Source of the DNA: Knoxdaviesia capensis
Taxonomy: Eukaryota > Ascomycota > Sordariomycetes > Microascales > Gondwanamycetaceae
DNA: 64,000 nt
Assembly: GCA_001510575.1 (NCBI GenBank)
Contig: LNGK01000007.1
Span: 1-64,000, forward strand
Direction: 5' to 3'
Positions 49,088 through 60,636 of this stretch are shown here, piece after piece; the stretch's first letter is position 1; each line of letters begins with the position of its first letter. The notes under the pieces were generated by a model. That model was not told the DNA's origin. It did no database searches and saw nothing but the letters and a program-made list of their open reading frames with translations. A program made the translations under genes and the position numbers.

Positions 49088-49284
49088 TGTGAGGAAGGAC
49101 GGAAATGCGTGGATCACGTGACCGGTGGGCTGAAGCCTGGTTCTGGCTAGCCTATAAATGCTGGACTTCTGTCCATTTCTAGTCTAGCCCATTTCTTCCT
49201 CCTACATCTAACTTTTTATGCAGATGTTCAATTATCAAGTTCATTTCCATCAACTTATCCATTTTCCTCATCAGTCAGCCAACA
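49088..49284 (+). repeat. 3' LTR of Copia-2
   Basis: 197 bp, TGTGAGGAAGG to AGCCAACA, followed by the GGCTG duplication. It shows essentially no RIP. Confidence 0.93.
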
Positions 49285-49289
49285 GGCTG

Positions 49290-51995
49290 CGTTTCTCGTT
49301 CAGTCAGTGGTGTCTAGGGTTGTGAGGGTCTCGTCACGGCAAGCTCGGCACGCCAAGCAGCAATTTTGCTGTCAGTGATGTCATCCAGCTTTCCTCCGTA
49401 TGATGATTAGTGACGACAGCTTCGTCTTTCGGACCCCCCCGGAGCACACCAGAAACAGACGACGAATCCGTGGATCAAATTTCTTTCCAGGAACAGCCCA
49501 GTTTGTTCTCTCGTTATTTGGCTCTCTTGCCGAGCGAGCCAATACGCGGATATGCATTGCTTTAACTGAAATAAAATGTGCATGGGCAGTGAAGCAAGCT
49601 CTATCTGCTCTTCTGTTTTTAACCTTAAAAACAGGCATCGTTTGCCTTGGCTGACTGGTCGCCAGGTTGAGCTTGTCGGTTGTGGCTGGTTTCCTTACGT
49701 CTGTCAGTGGCTGGGAAATCGCCTCTGGCCTCGAAAGTCGAGAAGAGGTTGGCCGCGAGCTGTCCAGAGAAAGGTTATATGCTTAAAAGAATGAATCACG
49801 ATAAAGATAAAAATAAAAATAAAATACAGTGGCAACACGACACGAATTCTAGTTTCGTGGGCTACGCCACCATTTCCCCAGGAAATCCCCAAGCTTTTCC
49901 ATCCAACGCAACATCCAACGCAACATCGCAGACCTTTCGAGTATTTCGAAGACATTGTCGTCAGTACTGGCCATCAGACGCCAATTCCCTTTTCGCCTTC
50001 CCTCTTATTCTCGTAACAACGTATCTACCGTCTCTCCGCTTACAGAGCTTGTCGTTCTCTCTATTCGCGATGTCTTCGTGACTATCCGCACACCTCGCCC
50101 CGCACCCCCCTCCCAGCCCCAATAATGATGATGAAGCTGTGACCGACAAGCTCCATCCCCGAGCGACACTCCCCAACACAGCCGCACTGATGTATCGATG
50201 CTATCAGGGGAAGCTAATGCGCCGTTCATCATGAACTATCCCGGGTCTCAACAAGCTCTTTGCTCCCTGTCCCTGTGTGGTTGTGGCGCCATCAGCCACA
50301 AAGCTGTTAAACTCGTGAGAACAGGCGTGCGGCCGCCGTAATATTCGGTTCCCTCTCTTTCATTTAGCAGAGTAGTGCCTTAGACGTGAAGATCTTGGTT
50401 CTATCAACAGCCTCCCCATCAGCTTCACATGGGCGGGGCCTGTCCCCTTCAACCAGGCCTCCGGTGAGCAGAAAACCGTTCCACGCCTATATACCGTAGA
50501 CACAGATCCGCTAAGCCTCGATTTTTCCAGTCGCTGATGGTGCGTCTACCAGTGGCGCCGCGTGGACAGGACGTTGCATTTCCCGATCACATCCTACAAC
50601 GGAATGTCTGCATCACCGGTCTGGGTGCCCTGATGCGATAGCCCCAGCCGCCCAACCATAAGATGCGCCGGAGAAGCGCCTCCGGACACTAGAGCAGCTG
50701 TTCTCATTCCCCAGTATTGTACCAACACACAACTTCCAGGATCAACACGCAGACGAAGTGAAGTTCAGTAGCAGCGGGAATTGAGGAAATAGGTCCAATA
50801 CAGAGAGAAAGTCGTGTAAGTCGCATGCCTGGTGGAACATACTTTTGAACCTGTTGTATCCCGCAATACGCGCTATCTGTATAGCTTGGTTGGTTGGTTG
50901 GCTGCCTCCGCGGAGGGAGCAGCATGGCCAACCTATCGAACCCTGGAGGACTCCCAACTGTCACTTTGCTCGTAAATGAGGGAGGCAGGAAATCGCACAC
51001 TTGATCAGGTGCATGCATGCATGTACGAGGCAGCACCAGAGATGCCGAAACCCGCTTGAATAACAATACCCCCAGAATCTTGCACTGTGCTAGACATCAG
51101 CGCCCCCGAATGCCTGAACAACGACGAATAGTTTTGGCGTTTGCCAAGGAAGCCTTGCCGCGATCGATTGTTGTTTTTCTCTTTCCTTTCAGCCCTTCAT
51201 GGTCGTCTGGGAGAGAGAGCAAACAGAACGGTGAAGATCAACCGTTCGTACATTCACCCCATGCCAAAATTGCGCAAGAGAATCCTGCCGATTTGTCCGG
51301 GTGTGCAGCTTGGCTCGGCCGGAACAGCTGGACAGTGCGCTGAAACCGCTGGGCCTCGATTGCAAGAAAAAAGGCGTTGATTGCTCAATGATGAGAGCGA
51401 GAGAAATCATGTGGGCTACTAGAAAACGGACAACATCATCAACACGTAGAATGTACGAAACTGCCGTTGTCGTGTGTACGCAACACTGCACTTCTAAATA
51501 CAGAAGTGGCCTCCAGATCTCGCCCTGATCAGGACCAATGGATTTAGATCGCCTGGACGCTTTGGTACGTATCTATCTAGAGCGATGTCATGCCCTTTTT
51601 TTTCCTTTTTCCCATTTTTATTTTATTTTATCTTATTTTTTATTTTGCCGGGGGGAGGGTTGGCCTGGGTCCACGTCGTGCATGTACTGTATGTTATATT
51701 CCTAAAGCGCCAGGGAAAGTCCTAGCCCTTGGAACATGCAATGCGGATTGGTGTTTCCTACACACTCGTCATACCTAGCTAAACCTAGTAGATATAAAAA
51801 GACCCTGTTCCCCTCCCACGTTTCCCTCTTGGATTTTTAATTCTCGAGTTTTTTTCTTCTCTTTTCCCTCCATCTGCCAAATCTCTCCATATCCGATCCC
51901 GCCGTCTTTTTACTGTCAATTTCGTCCAAACTCGACCCATCCACATCACCTCTATCGTCTCCCTTTGATTATATATATTTTTTTTTACCGCCAAC
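49290..51995. other. Gene-free region upstream of pmp3
   Basis: About 2.7 kb of unique sequence without a convincing gene; the short frames lack plausible composition and introns. Simple repeats: (TTGG)4 at 50886-50901 and GCATGCATGCATG at 51011-51023. A long pyrimidine/AT tract lies at about 51595-51650 and CT-rich leader sequence at 51830-51990 before the pmp3 start, as in many fungal promoters. Confidence 0.6.
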
Positions 51996-52335
51996 ATGCC
52001 TTTCACCGCCAGGTACGACCTATTTGCTGCCACTCTATCTGACGCAACTGAACTCCCATGCTGACCACTCTCTTCTCACAGTGACATTCTCAAGATCATT
52101 CTTGCCGTCATCCTTCCCCCCGTCGGTGTGCTGCTCGAGCGCGGATGCGGTGCTGATCTCTGCATCAACATTCTCTTGACCATTCTTGGTATGTGCCATT
52201 TCGTTCCTCTCCGCATGATCTAATGCGCCCCCATGAAATTATTCGTATGTTCTTGTCCGCTAACCGCAGTTGTCCATCGCCATAGGTTACATCCCTGGAA
52301 TCATCCACGCCCTGTACATTATTCTGAAATATTAA
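51996..52335 (+). CDS. pmp3: Pmp3/UPF0057 small plasma-membrane proteolipid
   Basis: Exons 51996-52012, 52082-52188 and 52286-52335 give a 57-aa protein, the usual Pmp3 length. It begins MPFTASDILKIILAVILPP and has two transmembrane segments: residues about 7-27, and about 33-54 after the short loop LERGCGADLC. The PPVGVLLERGC hinge is typical. Members sit in the plasma membrane, limit membrane potential and cation uptake, and are often salt- or stress-induced. The last acceptor is set at CATAG (52281-52285), because only this restores GYIPG across the junction. It stands alone with long flanks on both sides. The identification is firm. Confidence 0.95.
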
Positions 52336-53328
52336 GACCGGTCGCGTTGCCGCATGATACCTCTGCAAGCCAAAATGCCGCGACCATGATTTTTTTTTCC
52401 GCAACCACCAGAAACACGCATTCGCATAATTTTAATTCGATACCAGATGGCGATCCATTCATAATATTAATGTCGAAGATTCGAGGCGGGGGACGTTGTC
52501 CAGCCTTGTGATTTGAGACCTGGGGGGGGCAGAATGTAGTGCAACCTCACGACAGCAATCCGCAGATTACACCGTCTGCCGTTGCGAATGGATGGCCACA
52601 CCCTATATATACATAATCAATTTTCTTCTTTCCTTTTCAGTTATTCTAGATCGATCTGCTGCTTTGGATTGACTTGAGTGTTCTGTCTGTCTTTAGTTAC
52701 GCACCGTTGCTTTCGTTCCCATATGCCTGTGTTCTGATCGCCCCCCGATGGCCCGCAGCTTCTTGCAGCAACCGACCTGTGTGGTGGTCTATTTTCAGCA
52801 TAATCGGTTTCTCTGACGAATTCAATGGTGCGGAGGGTGTTGACGCGACTATGGGCTTTCAATATGGGTTCCTAGCCTGGCCAGTGCTTCGTCCAGGATA
52901 GGAGTCTACTGATAGTTGCGGAGTCTTTTTTTTCTGTCAATATACATCCTGCTATTCCTCCTTGAAATGTCGCTACCAACTGATGTGTGTAGCTCGATGC
53001 ACTTTTTTCACGACACTCATAGCCAGAAAAGTGCCAGTTGAAACAATTGACGTCATCGCCGCATGTGACAAGCTCCGTTCGCATCCTTGCTCGGATCTCT
53101 GGCTCGCATGCCAATACCAGAACATTTCAATTCTCCACAACGGTGCCGGCCAACGCACAAAAGATTACTAGAACCGGGTTTGTTCAGTTCTGGTTAAACA
53201 GCTCGGCGCTCATCTGTTCGAGTCGGGTCCTTACTTGTCACGGCAAGATAAAACGGTCCACTGTTAAGGCGCGCAAGGCATCGTATCATTGTAAAAGAAG
53301 GGCATTGCTGTAAATATCGCCTTGGGTT
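52336..53328. other. Convergent intergenic region
   Basis: About 1 kb between the ends of pmp3 and the GTPase gene. 3' UTR-like, A/T-rich; no gene or structured RNA recognised. Confidence 0.55.
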
Positions 53329-54872
53329 CTACGCCCGTCCAACCTTGAATGAGAGTACCTACGGCAACATACTAGTTAATAAACGTCAAGAGAGAATGTC
53401 TCGAACATGGAAACTCACATCGTTTTTGCCCACCGACACCAGATCGTCTTCCGCAACCCGGATGTTGCCCTTGCCCTCAACAAAGGCAATGGGCGCATCG
53501 CCCATGATTTTGCGCGCCACATCAGCCACCGTGGAATTCTTTTTCACGAGCACGCAATCTCTAAAGACCGCCTTGTTGTCCGTCGCGCCACCAAAGGTCG
53601 TGATATTCCGCACGGGAAACACCGGAACCAGGCCCAGTACCTCTGCCGCTTTGCTGAGGACCTGGACCACGCCCGTTGAGCCGTACCGGTAGAGCACCAT
53701 ATCTTTGAGGTTCTCTATCCGGGTCTTGTTCTTGTCGTCCAGCTCCTTGAGCCCACCGCCGGTCGGATCGCCGTCGGCAATCAGGTCATCGCGGGTATCG
53801 ACGAACTCGCTCCCCTCGGTATAGCGGACATACCCCTGTTTCGCCATCTTGCGCAGGAACACCTCCGATATCGCCGAGCACAGGACAAGCTTGTTCGGGT
53901 CCTGCTGCTTCGCAATCTTCGCGATGTTCTTGTCGGAGTCCGGGTGGTCGATTTTGTTCAGCGCGATCACCGTCGGGAATTTCTCGTCGGTGAAGGCGTT
54001 GACCACAATCTCGAGCGTCGCGTCCGACCAGTCCTCCAGGGGCTCCTTGACCCCGCACCGGTCCAGCGCGCGGGCAACCAGGCTGGCGGTTGACCCGTAC
54101 CCGGAAAACTGGGATTGAAGCGTGTCGATGGCTGTCGCTTTAATGGCCACATGGCGTCGCCGGATTGACGGCCACCGCTCAATCAAGTTGCCCATGATCC
54201 ACGCCACAATCTCGCTTCTTAGCCAGGCGATATCGACGGAGGGGTCGTAGCCGCGCGTGTCCTTTCCTTCCGCATCCACCGTGCCAGACGCATCCACAAC
54301 GTGGATTAGCGCGTCCGCGTGCCGCAAATCATCGAGGAACTTGTTTCCAAGACCGCGGCCCTGGTGCGCCCCGGGAACCAGTCCTGCGACATCGAGAAGC
54401 TCAATCGGCACCGACCTCCGTCCATTGACGCAGGAGCCGTAGTTGGGCTTGCATTTATCTTGCACGCCAAATCGCGCACACGCACAATCGATCTGGAGGT
54501 ATCCTACCGCTCGCTGGGGGTCGATGGTCGTGAATCTGCGTCAAAGTTCGTTAATGCATGGGCGCTGAGGGTGGGGGGGGAGGGGGAGGGGTTTGGTTTT
54601 CGAGAAGACGCTGCGTACGGAAAATTGCCTGTGTGCCAAGCGCAGAGAGCAAGTAATCAGCGTAAGTCCCGGTATAGAAAGAGCGCACTATTGCGCTCGA
54701 TGAAGGGCTCAATAAGAAGTGTGTAGCAGTCAGACTCCTGTGAGGAACTGAGGCTATCCAATCGTAGGTGGTACATACCAACTTTAGACGATGCATCTGT
54801 TAGCGAGTTGAGAGTCGTGCTTTTTCCGGCAGACGGCTTTCCTACCAGGCCAATTAACGGGTCTCGAGGCAT
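53329..54872 (-). CDS. YchF/Obg-family GTP-binding protein with TGS domain
   Basis: Minus-strand exons 54872-54779, 54628-54619, 54535-53419 and 53358-53329 give 416 aa in frame. The P-loop GKPSAGKST starts at residue 11, a DVAGL switch follows, NKID is at 228-231, and a TGS domain forms the C-terminus ending VLSFKVGRA. The block RFGVQDKCKPNYGSC after the switch region is typical of the archaeal-type (MJ1332-like) eukaryotic branch, distinct from Ola1. Such proteins bind GTP/ATP and associate with ribosomes; the exact cellular role is unknown. Exon 2 is only 10 nt (GCAATTTTCC) and is needed to rebuild VGNFPFTTI. I start at MPRDP; an in-frame Met 19 codons upstream (54929) is possible. The final 30-nt exon follows a 60-bp intron with a GTGAGT donor. 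Confidence 0.9.
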
Positions 54873-55459
54873 CCTGGAATATGTGTTCGCGAGATATGTC
54901 CTCGGCCGGAACCTATTTGTGAAAAGCACGCTGCAGGATAGAAGATCTCACAAAGCATAAATGCAGTCCGATGTTGGAGGAGACTTTTTAACCGGCTCCA
55001 CCATGCATGATTGACATAAGCTCTGTTTATCTTGTTACGCACTACCGTCGATAACTAGCTGGCAGCAAAATATTTTATTGGTTGGGGCTATTTCGGAGAG
55101 AATATCGGAGCAAAGCAAGTCCTCCGACTTCGCGTTGATCTCACACTTCCATTCATTGGATACAGAGAAGACGACGACTTAATTCCGATCACAAGCTCAG
55201 AAGCCCCCAAGCTTAGGATTGGCTTCGCGCATATGATTCACTTTTTGTTGCTCTTCTGATACTCGTCAGCTCTCAATCTGAGTCACGAACATACGTTTTC
55301 GGTTGGAAGAATTTGACTGCAACAACCCTAACCCTAACTATGCCATTCTTTCGTCATGTTTTGTACACGAACAAGCCGGTCTTATCTAATTCAAGAGCAT
55401 CAAAAGAACTAAGACAGAAGATAGTTTAGATTTAGACCTTGCCCAGAGGCATAGAAAAC
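54873..55459. other. Intergenic region with a telomere-like motif
   Basis: About 590 bp: promoter of the minus-strand GTPase and 3' side of the SET gene. It contains CCCTAACCCTAAC (55326-55338), two TTAGGG-type telomere repeats. No gene seen. Confidence 0.55.
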
Positions 55460-57152
55460 TCAACTGAAATCTTCGTTGGAGTCAGGACATGACTCGTCTC
55501 GTGCGGGAGGCTGAGTGCCCGGTTCCTGCGGTGACTCCTCCATGTTTCCGTAAATATATGCCTTGACGACTTCATCTTCCGACAGAAGCTCGATCTAGGT
55601 TCGCAGACACGTTAGAATGAGATGAAACATCCGGCACGAATCGTGTAACGCCGCATTCACATATAAACGTACCTCATGATCCAGTTGTTGGATCGATTGC
55701 TCGAGAATTGCAATTTCCAGCTCACGGAGAAGCGCGGCATTCGTCGCACAGGTTTGCCGGATGAATCCCCGACGCACCAAAGAAGCAGTTTCTTCAGGAG
55801 TGAACGGCGCTCCTGCGCGCTCAAGCATGAGTCGAGACGCCGCCTGTTCCCGGGCGGCTGCCAACACACGCAAACGAAACACCGCTTCGTAGGGGTGGCC
55901 CGCCAGAATCGCCTGGAAGTCGGCGGCTCGTTCGGTAACGTCATCTTCCTCCCAAAAGAGTCTCAGCTCTTCCTCTCCCGAAACATCCCTGACGATGCGG
56001 AAGCTAAGTCCGTCCTCTTCATTCAGACAGGATAAGAAGAGAAAGGGACAGTCCCACTTTAGACTAGGCTCGGATGATTTCGTGTCAGGATCCTCGCTTG
56101 TGAGACGCTCGATTGTTAGTGTTAGCCGCGGACTGGAATTCTCGAAAACGTGAAGCTTCGGCGGACCTAGGGGGTCGTCTTCAAATGGGTGCAGCCGGAG
56201 GGTGATCGAGGAACAGTGCGGATTCGGGTCGACAAAGCCGTAAGCGAAGAGCATCTCGGCGGGGGGCTTCCCCATCCCATAATCGATCGTGACCTCTGCT
56301 CCAGATTCCAGCGCTACTCCGGGCTTAGCCGAAAGGACAATATCACCCTCTGCAAGGAGGTCGTAGTATGCCGAGGCTGAGGATGAATGGTTGACGAGGT
56401 CCAGAACGGGAACCATGCAAGAGCCGAGCTCCGGTATCTCAAGACACCGGGATCTATACCACGAGTCCACAGTAAACCAGTCCTTGAGTGTGACGGTTTC
56501 TGATATAAGGGTCTTCCAGAAGTCGTCATGTTCGGTCTCTTGTTGGAGTGATGTGAACTCAGCTTCCAGCGACGCCATTTTGGCTACCACTGCGGACTAT
56601 GGGAGAAATGTTAGATTGCAGTTTAGAACAAAGCTAGAAGATCTATACACACTTCAATCGAAGTCCCTTTCAGAAGAGAAAGTTCCTCCTCATTCCATGT
56701 TGTAGGAAGCATGACATCGTCAGGTAAAAAGTTGATGTACTCGCCCCAGGGAGATCCCCCATTTTGCGATTCGTATGACCTAGCTTTCAAGTAGATAAGA
56801 ACTCGAAGGGCCAAGTCGCGATGAGACTTGGAGCAGACAAACAGAATTAGCACGGCTCGAAATATACCCACGGAGGAAGGATGCATACCTTGAATGGGAG
56901 ATCCAATATTCTCCGGAGTCTCTCGGAAGAGGCTGCAAACTGAGAAACGGCATTGGGCATCATGATGAGGTCACGGGGCACCTTGATCAGAGGGTGAGCT
57001 GGATCATCTGGACTGCTCGGTCCGTTCAGGGTGCTTGTAGTGAAGATGCCATTTCCCCGGTCATCTGTCGATGACACCGTGGCGAGAGACAGCTCGACGC
57101 CGTTTAGACGACACCATAATGATAAGTTATAAAGGGCTTTCTCTGAAGACAT
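55460..57152 (-). CDS. SET-domain protein lysine methyltransferase (RuBisCO-LSMT/SETD3-like)
   Basis: Minus-strand exons 57152-56889, 56826-56653, 56596-55673 and 55594-55460 give 498 aa in frame. The split SET domain has an N-terminal part with RGNGIFTTS (about 32-40) and a C-terminal part with DLVNHSS (Asn215-His216, the AdoMet-binding NHS motif) and TIDYG (Tyr252, catalytic). A long I-SET insert lies between, and a helical C-terminal substrate-binding domain (about 330-455) follows. This layout is that of the LSMT group, which methylates non-histone proteins such as ribosomal proteins and elongation factors in fungi. The substrate here cannot be told from sequence. The tail is acidic and Pro/Glu-rich. 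I start at MSSEK; an in-frame Met lies 8 codons upstream. Confidence 0.88.
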
Positions 57153-60100
57153 CTTGCCTGAGAATAGCAACAGCAAACTTGGCCGTTGACAATCTGGGAG
57201 TCTAAGTGTCAGTGATGATAACTCGTGATGTCAAGGATGAGCACTTGATCTTGGCTAGGAACAGAATTACGACCAAATACTTTTAGCCTGCCCCTCTAAT
57301 AATGGGTGATTGTGATTTGATCAATCGACAGAGCGACTTTTACACTGCTGGCAGTTCACGAAGTTTATAGATACTCACATGCGTGCCCTCTGAGCTGGTA
57401 CTGGAAAATATACTAACAGGGCAGAAGGTATTCACATTTATTATCTGGTGAGTTTGTTCTTTGGCGAGGGACAGCCGACGGTTATCTGACGATAGACCCT
57501 AACCCTAACCACTTTGTAGAAAGCTCGTATATCTCCGTGATAACACAGGTGATCGGTGGGCTGGGACAAGCCAGCGAGCTTCAAAATTTTCTCTTAGTGC
57601 GCTTGGAAACCGCTGGATTATACACGGCCAAGATATCGGCCCATTTGAATGTGGATGGCTGGTGAATGCTGAGATGACATCCGAAGACATATACCGCGCG
57701 AGTGTGTTTCAACTGGGGCCATATCTGCGAGTAATTGTCTGTGCTGTTGGTCTCGGTAGTGATCATGGCATGTACCAGACATGTACCACGTTCATGTACT
57801 CTAGACTTTTGTTATATGTGATAGAAAACTGCATCTCGCTGTTTGGAAGGACTTAATTTCAGCATACGATTAGACAAACAGTTCCGCCCCGCCGAGGATG
57901 TGGGGTAGTTCGCCTCCCCGCTTCTTGAACAAGTTAGCTCTGTTTTGTGTGAAGCCAGACTCACTGCAGTACCCATGATAATGCACATTCTCGGTCCTGT
58001 CGTACTACAAGGCTAACAACTTCCCCTCATGTCAACAAAGGCTGCTTGATCCGGGGTTGGCCCTGGCTATTGGCTGGGGACATGATGGACTCGTGTCTCG
58101 AGTTATGGGCCCGACTTGAATATTGTGCGTGTGAACGAATCGCACATATTCAATGCAGTATTCTATCCAACCTATGGTGTTATGGACGCCTGCGAAGGAA
58201 TTCAAGTGGCGAGTAGGAGTATCCGTTACGAACGAGAGATCTTCACCGTGAAGAGCGCATGGTTGGAAACTGCAGCTCAGAAGACGCAGTTGCAGCCGCG
58301 CTGTTATTCTGAGCTGGATAACAAGATTGCAACGATGTGCAGATCCTGGGCGGCGGACATTGTCGGATCATGCACCTCTCCGAATTTTGCCCCTTCTCAC
58401 TTGCATTCCACGCAAACTACGTCGTTGGAGAAACTTTCTCTGGTTTAGCTTTCCAGACCACGACTCTCCTAGGACGAGCTAATCTGAAAAATCTTAGCCT
58501 GCTCGCTCGTAACGGATGTTCCGTCTGCACGCATCGGATGACCGAAAATGTCCGACAATCACACCCACTGGATGAAGTGCCTCTCCGACTTTGATCTCGG
58601 TACGTGAAATCCCAACCATGATCCGTGCTGGCCGGCATCGTCCCCAAACAGTTCGGAGCAGCGAGCTGATTTTCATCTGTAGAACTCACCTGATGTGACC
58701 ACCCGTATTACACTTTGGGGTTAGAGTTGAGCGTGAGGCTTATCCCGTGAAGCAGTGCCGTGATTATTAGGCGAAGCAGTGCTAGGTCGCCGCCGTTCTG
58801 GCCGCCTGAGAGGTACTGATGTTCCGCGAAGGGCTAATAAATCCAATGTTGTCTGGGCTCCTGGCCGATGCACCACTCACAAGATGTCCCGAAAAGTTTT
58901 CATATCGAGGCATACTCAATCTGGCCTAGCACCATGGAGGGTAGCATGCTCAATATGGCATCTCCTGATCTTACGGGAGCCTAAAGATGAAAGTGGTTTT
59001 CAACATCTGCGAATATATGGGAAGACGCAACCCGCAACCCGCTACCTGATATACAGATGCCGATGCTTGGTGATGAAAGGAACAGGATTAATTGCCCTGG
59101 CATCAAGTTTGTGTGTTCCACTCGTGTTCCCCAGATGATAGTTGCATCATGACTGGATATGTGCAGTATGCCCGCATGTTCAGTACAGTATGGCTTCGCT
59201 CGTACAGTTGACTTGCCCTCGGGCCAACCAATGGCCATGCAACTATTTGAGATGGCTGTTGGCCCAGAGTTAGCTTGAATGGGAGGCCGGCTGGATTATC
59301 CTAACAAGTACCCCATGCACTAACCCAGCCGAGTAGAAGTAGTGGATGATGAACCAAAGAAACCTCAGACGCCACAGTCTTGGCTGGCCACCCACACAAT
59401 CAGAGAATTCTCAGAGCAGATGACGCTCTTCACACATTTGGTAGGTCGCGATAATGCCGAAAACACACACATTCTGTACATACAGACCTACTTATCTAGG
59501 TACGCTCGCCCATTGACGTTGGGAGGTAAATCCTCAAGCGAATAAGGGGACAAGAGAAGATTGTTGGGCCAATCCTGACGGGATGGGACAGGCTGGCTCC
59601 CAAGCACAACACTTGGACATCCCACCTGGCCAACTCCAGCTAGGATGCCCGGAAAGTCGGGGCCCCAACTTCGCACGATCTCTGTCCAACCCCTTATACT
59701 ACTGTACACAGTGTACAGTAGTATGTGGTAGTGGTAATGGACCTTCGGGGTCCTCGTTTAGCCGCTTCCCCAGAGTTAGTAGATCCATCAACGGGGACAG
59801 ACTGATTTGTTGCTCAGCCCAGATTCTGGCTCGCCACACTTCTGCCCACACAGTGAGACTCATTACCCATATTACCTGTCTGGGCGATATGAAGAGGGCT
59901 TGCCATGATAGAGTGATTTCTGGAGTAACCCCGGCCGGGTACTTGAGGTACCATACACGAGCGCTGAACAAGACACTTCTGCATGTACCGTGCAAGTACC
60001 CGGTATCTTGACGAACCAAACAATGCCCTCATGGGAGATGATTCCCGGGGATGGACACACTGATTTTGCCATGATACACGCAATAAAACCATGTCATTCC

Positions 60101-60636
60101 CCTCCCCAGATTGATCCATCGCCTCCCCCAGCTTTTCTCTTTTCTCTCTCTCCCGCATTCTTTTCCCCGTTTCTTTCCATCAGAAAAATCTCCACTCAAT
60201 TGTACATCCTGGTTTTCATTGTTTCTCCCTCATACTGTCACTTTTTTCCCTCTTCATTTTCTTGTTTCTGTTTTCCGTGTATCAGACTAAAATAACTGTT
60301 CCCTTTCCCTTCTTCACGTACATAACATACATACCTCGACAATCATACGATATCACCCTTCTCAGCTTCCGACTCAAGCGCAAAATTGCGCCCGCTATAT
60401 ATTCTCTCCATTCACGACCCGACTAAATCTTCGCCCAGTTGAAAAAAAACCCAAAAAACCCCCCAACAACCACACCCACACAAAACACCGTGTCCTCGAA
60501 TCGCAACATAGCGGCCGGTTCGGGTGAATCGCCTCGTTACCACAGACACTCTCGGTGACTGTTCCGCACGCTTGTGCGAGAAAATACATCATCTCACTCC
60601 TAATATCCGGGCTCTCTCCCCCATTGATCCTACAAA
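57153..60636. other. Long gene-free region between the SET gene and facB
   Basis: About 3.5 kb with only short, unconvincing frames. It contains a telomere-like CCCTAACCCTAACC (57497-57510), a 29-bp palindrome (59696-59724) and, from about 60110, a pyrimidine-rich and then A/C-rich leader to the facB start. A long regulatory region fits a transcription-factor gene. Confidence 0.55.
59696..59724. promoter_or_regulatory. Perfect 14-bp inverted repeat upstream of facB
   Basis: ATACTACTGTACAC and GTGTACAGTAGTAT flank a single central A. It lies about 910 bp upstream of the facB ATG. The size and symmetry suit a dimeric regulator site or a small cruciform; no factor is assigned. Confidence 0.45.

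Larger units (their letters stand above)
43633..49284 (+). mobile_element. Copia-2, structurally complete Ty1/Copia retrotransposon, patchily RIPed
   Basis: A 5652-bp element with 197-bp LTRs and a perfect 5-bp duplication, GGCTG, at 43628-43632 and 49285-49289. Decayed domains in Copia order on the plus strand: gag (about 44400-45150), aspartic protease (FDIGTS-like, about 45385), integrase (about 46310-46750, with an IIDNGTD-like block), reverse transcriptase (about 47390-48000, with YIDNVLYFG at the active site) and RNase H (48200-48830, ending IANILTK). Gln/Trp codons have become stops, so it is non-autonomous. RIP is uneven: patches at about 43900-44010, 45640-45790 and 48850-49284 keep CpA/TpG. 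Its relative is the remnant at 17733-30758. Confidence 0.93.

Noticed and set aside
49381..51528. Several frames of 60-120 codons on both strands upstream of pmp3.
   Set aside because: Overlapping on both strands, no recognisable domain, no plausible introns, composition like promoter or UTR sequence.
57505..60295. Frames of 60-142 codons between the SET gene and facB.
   Set aside because: No domain or conserved motif; overlaps on both strands; better explained as the long facB upstream region.
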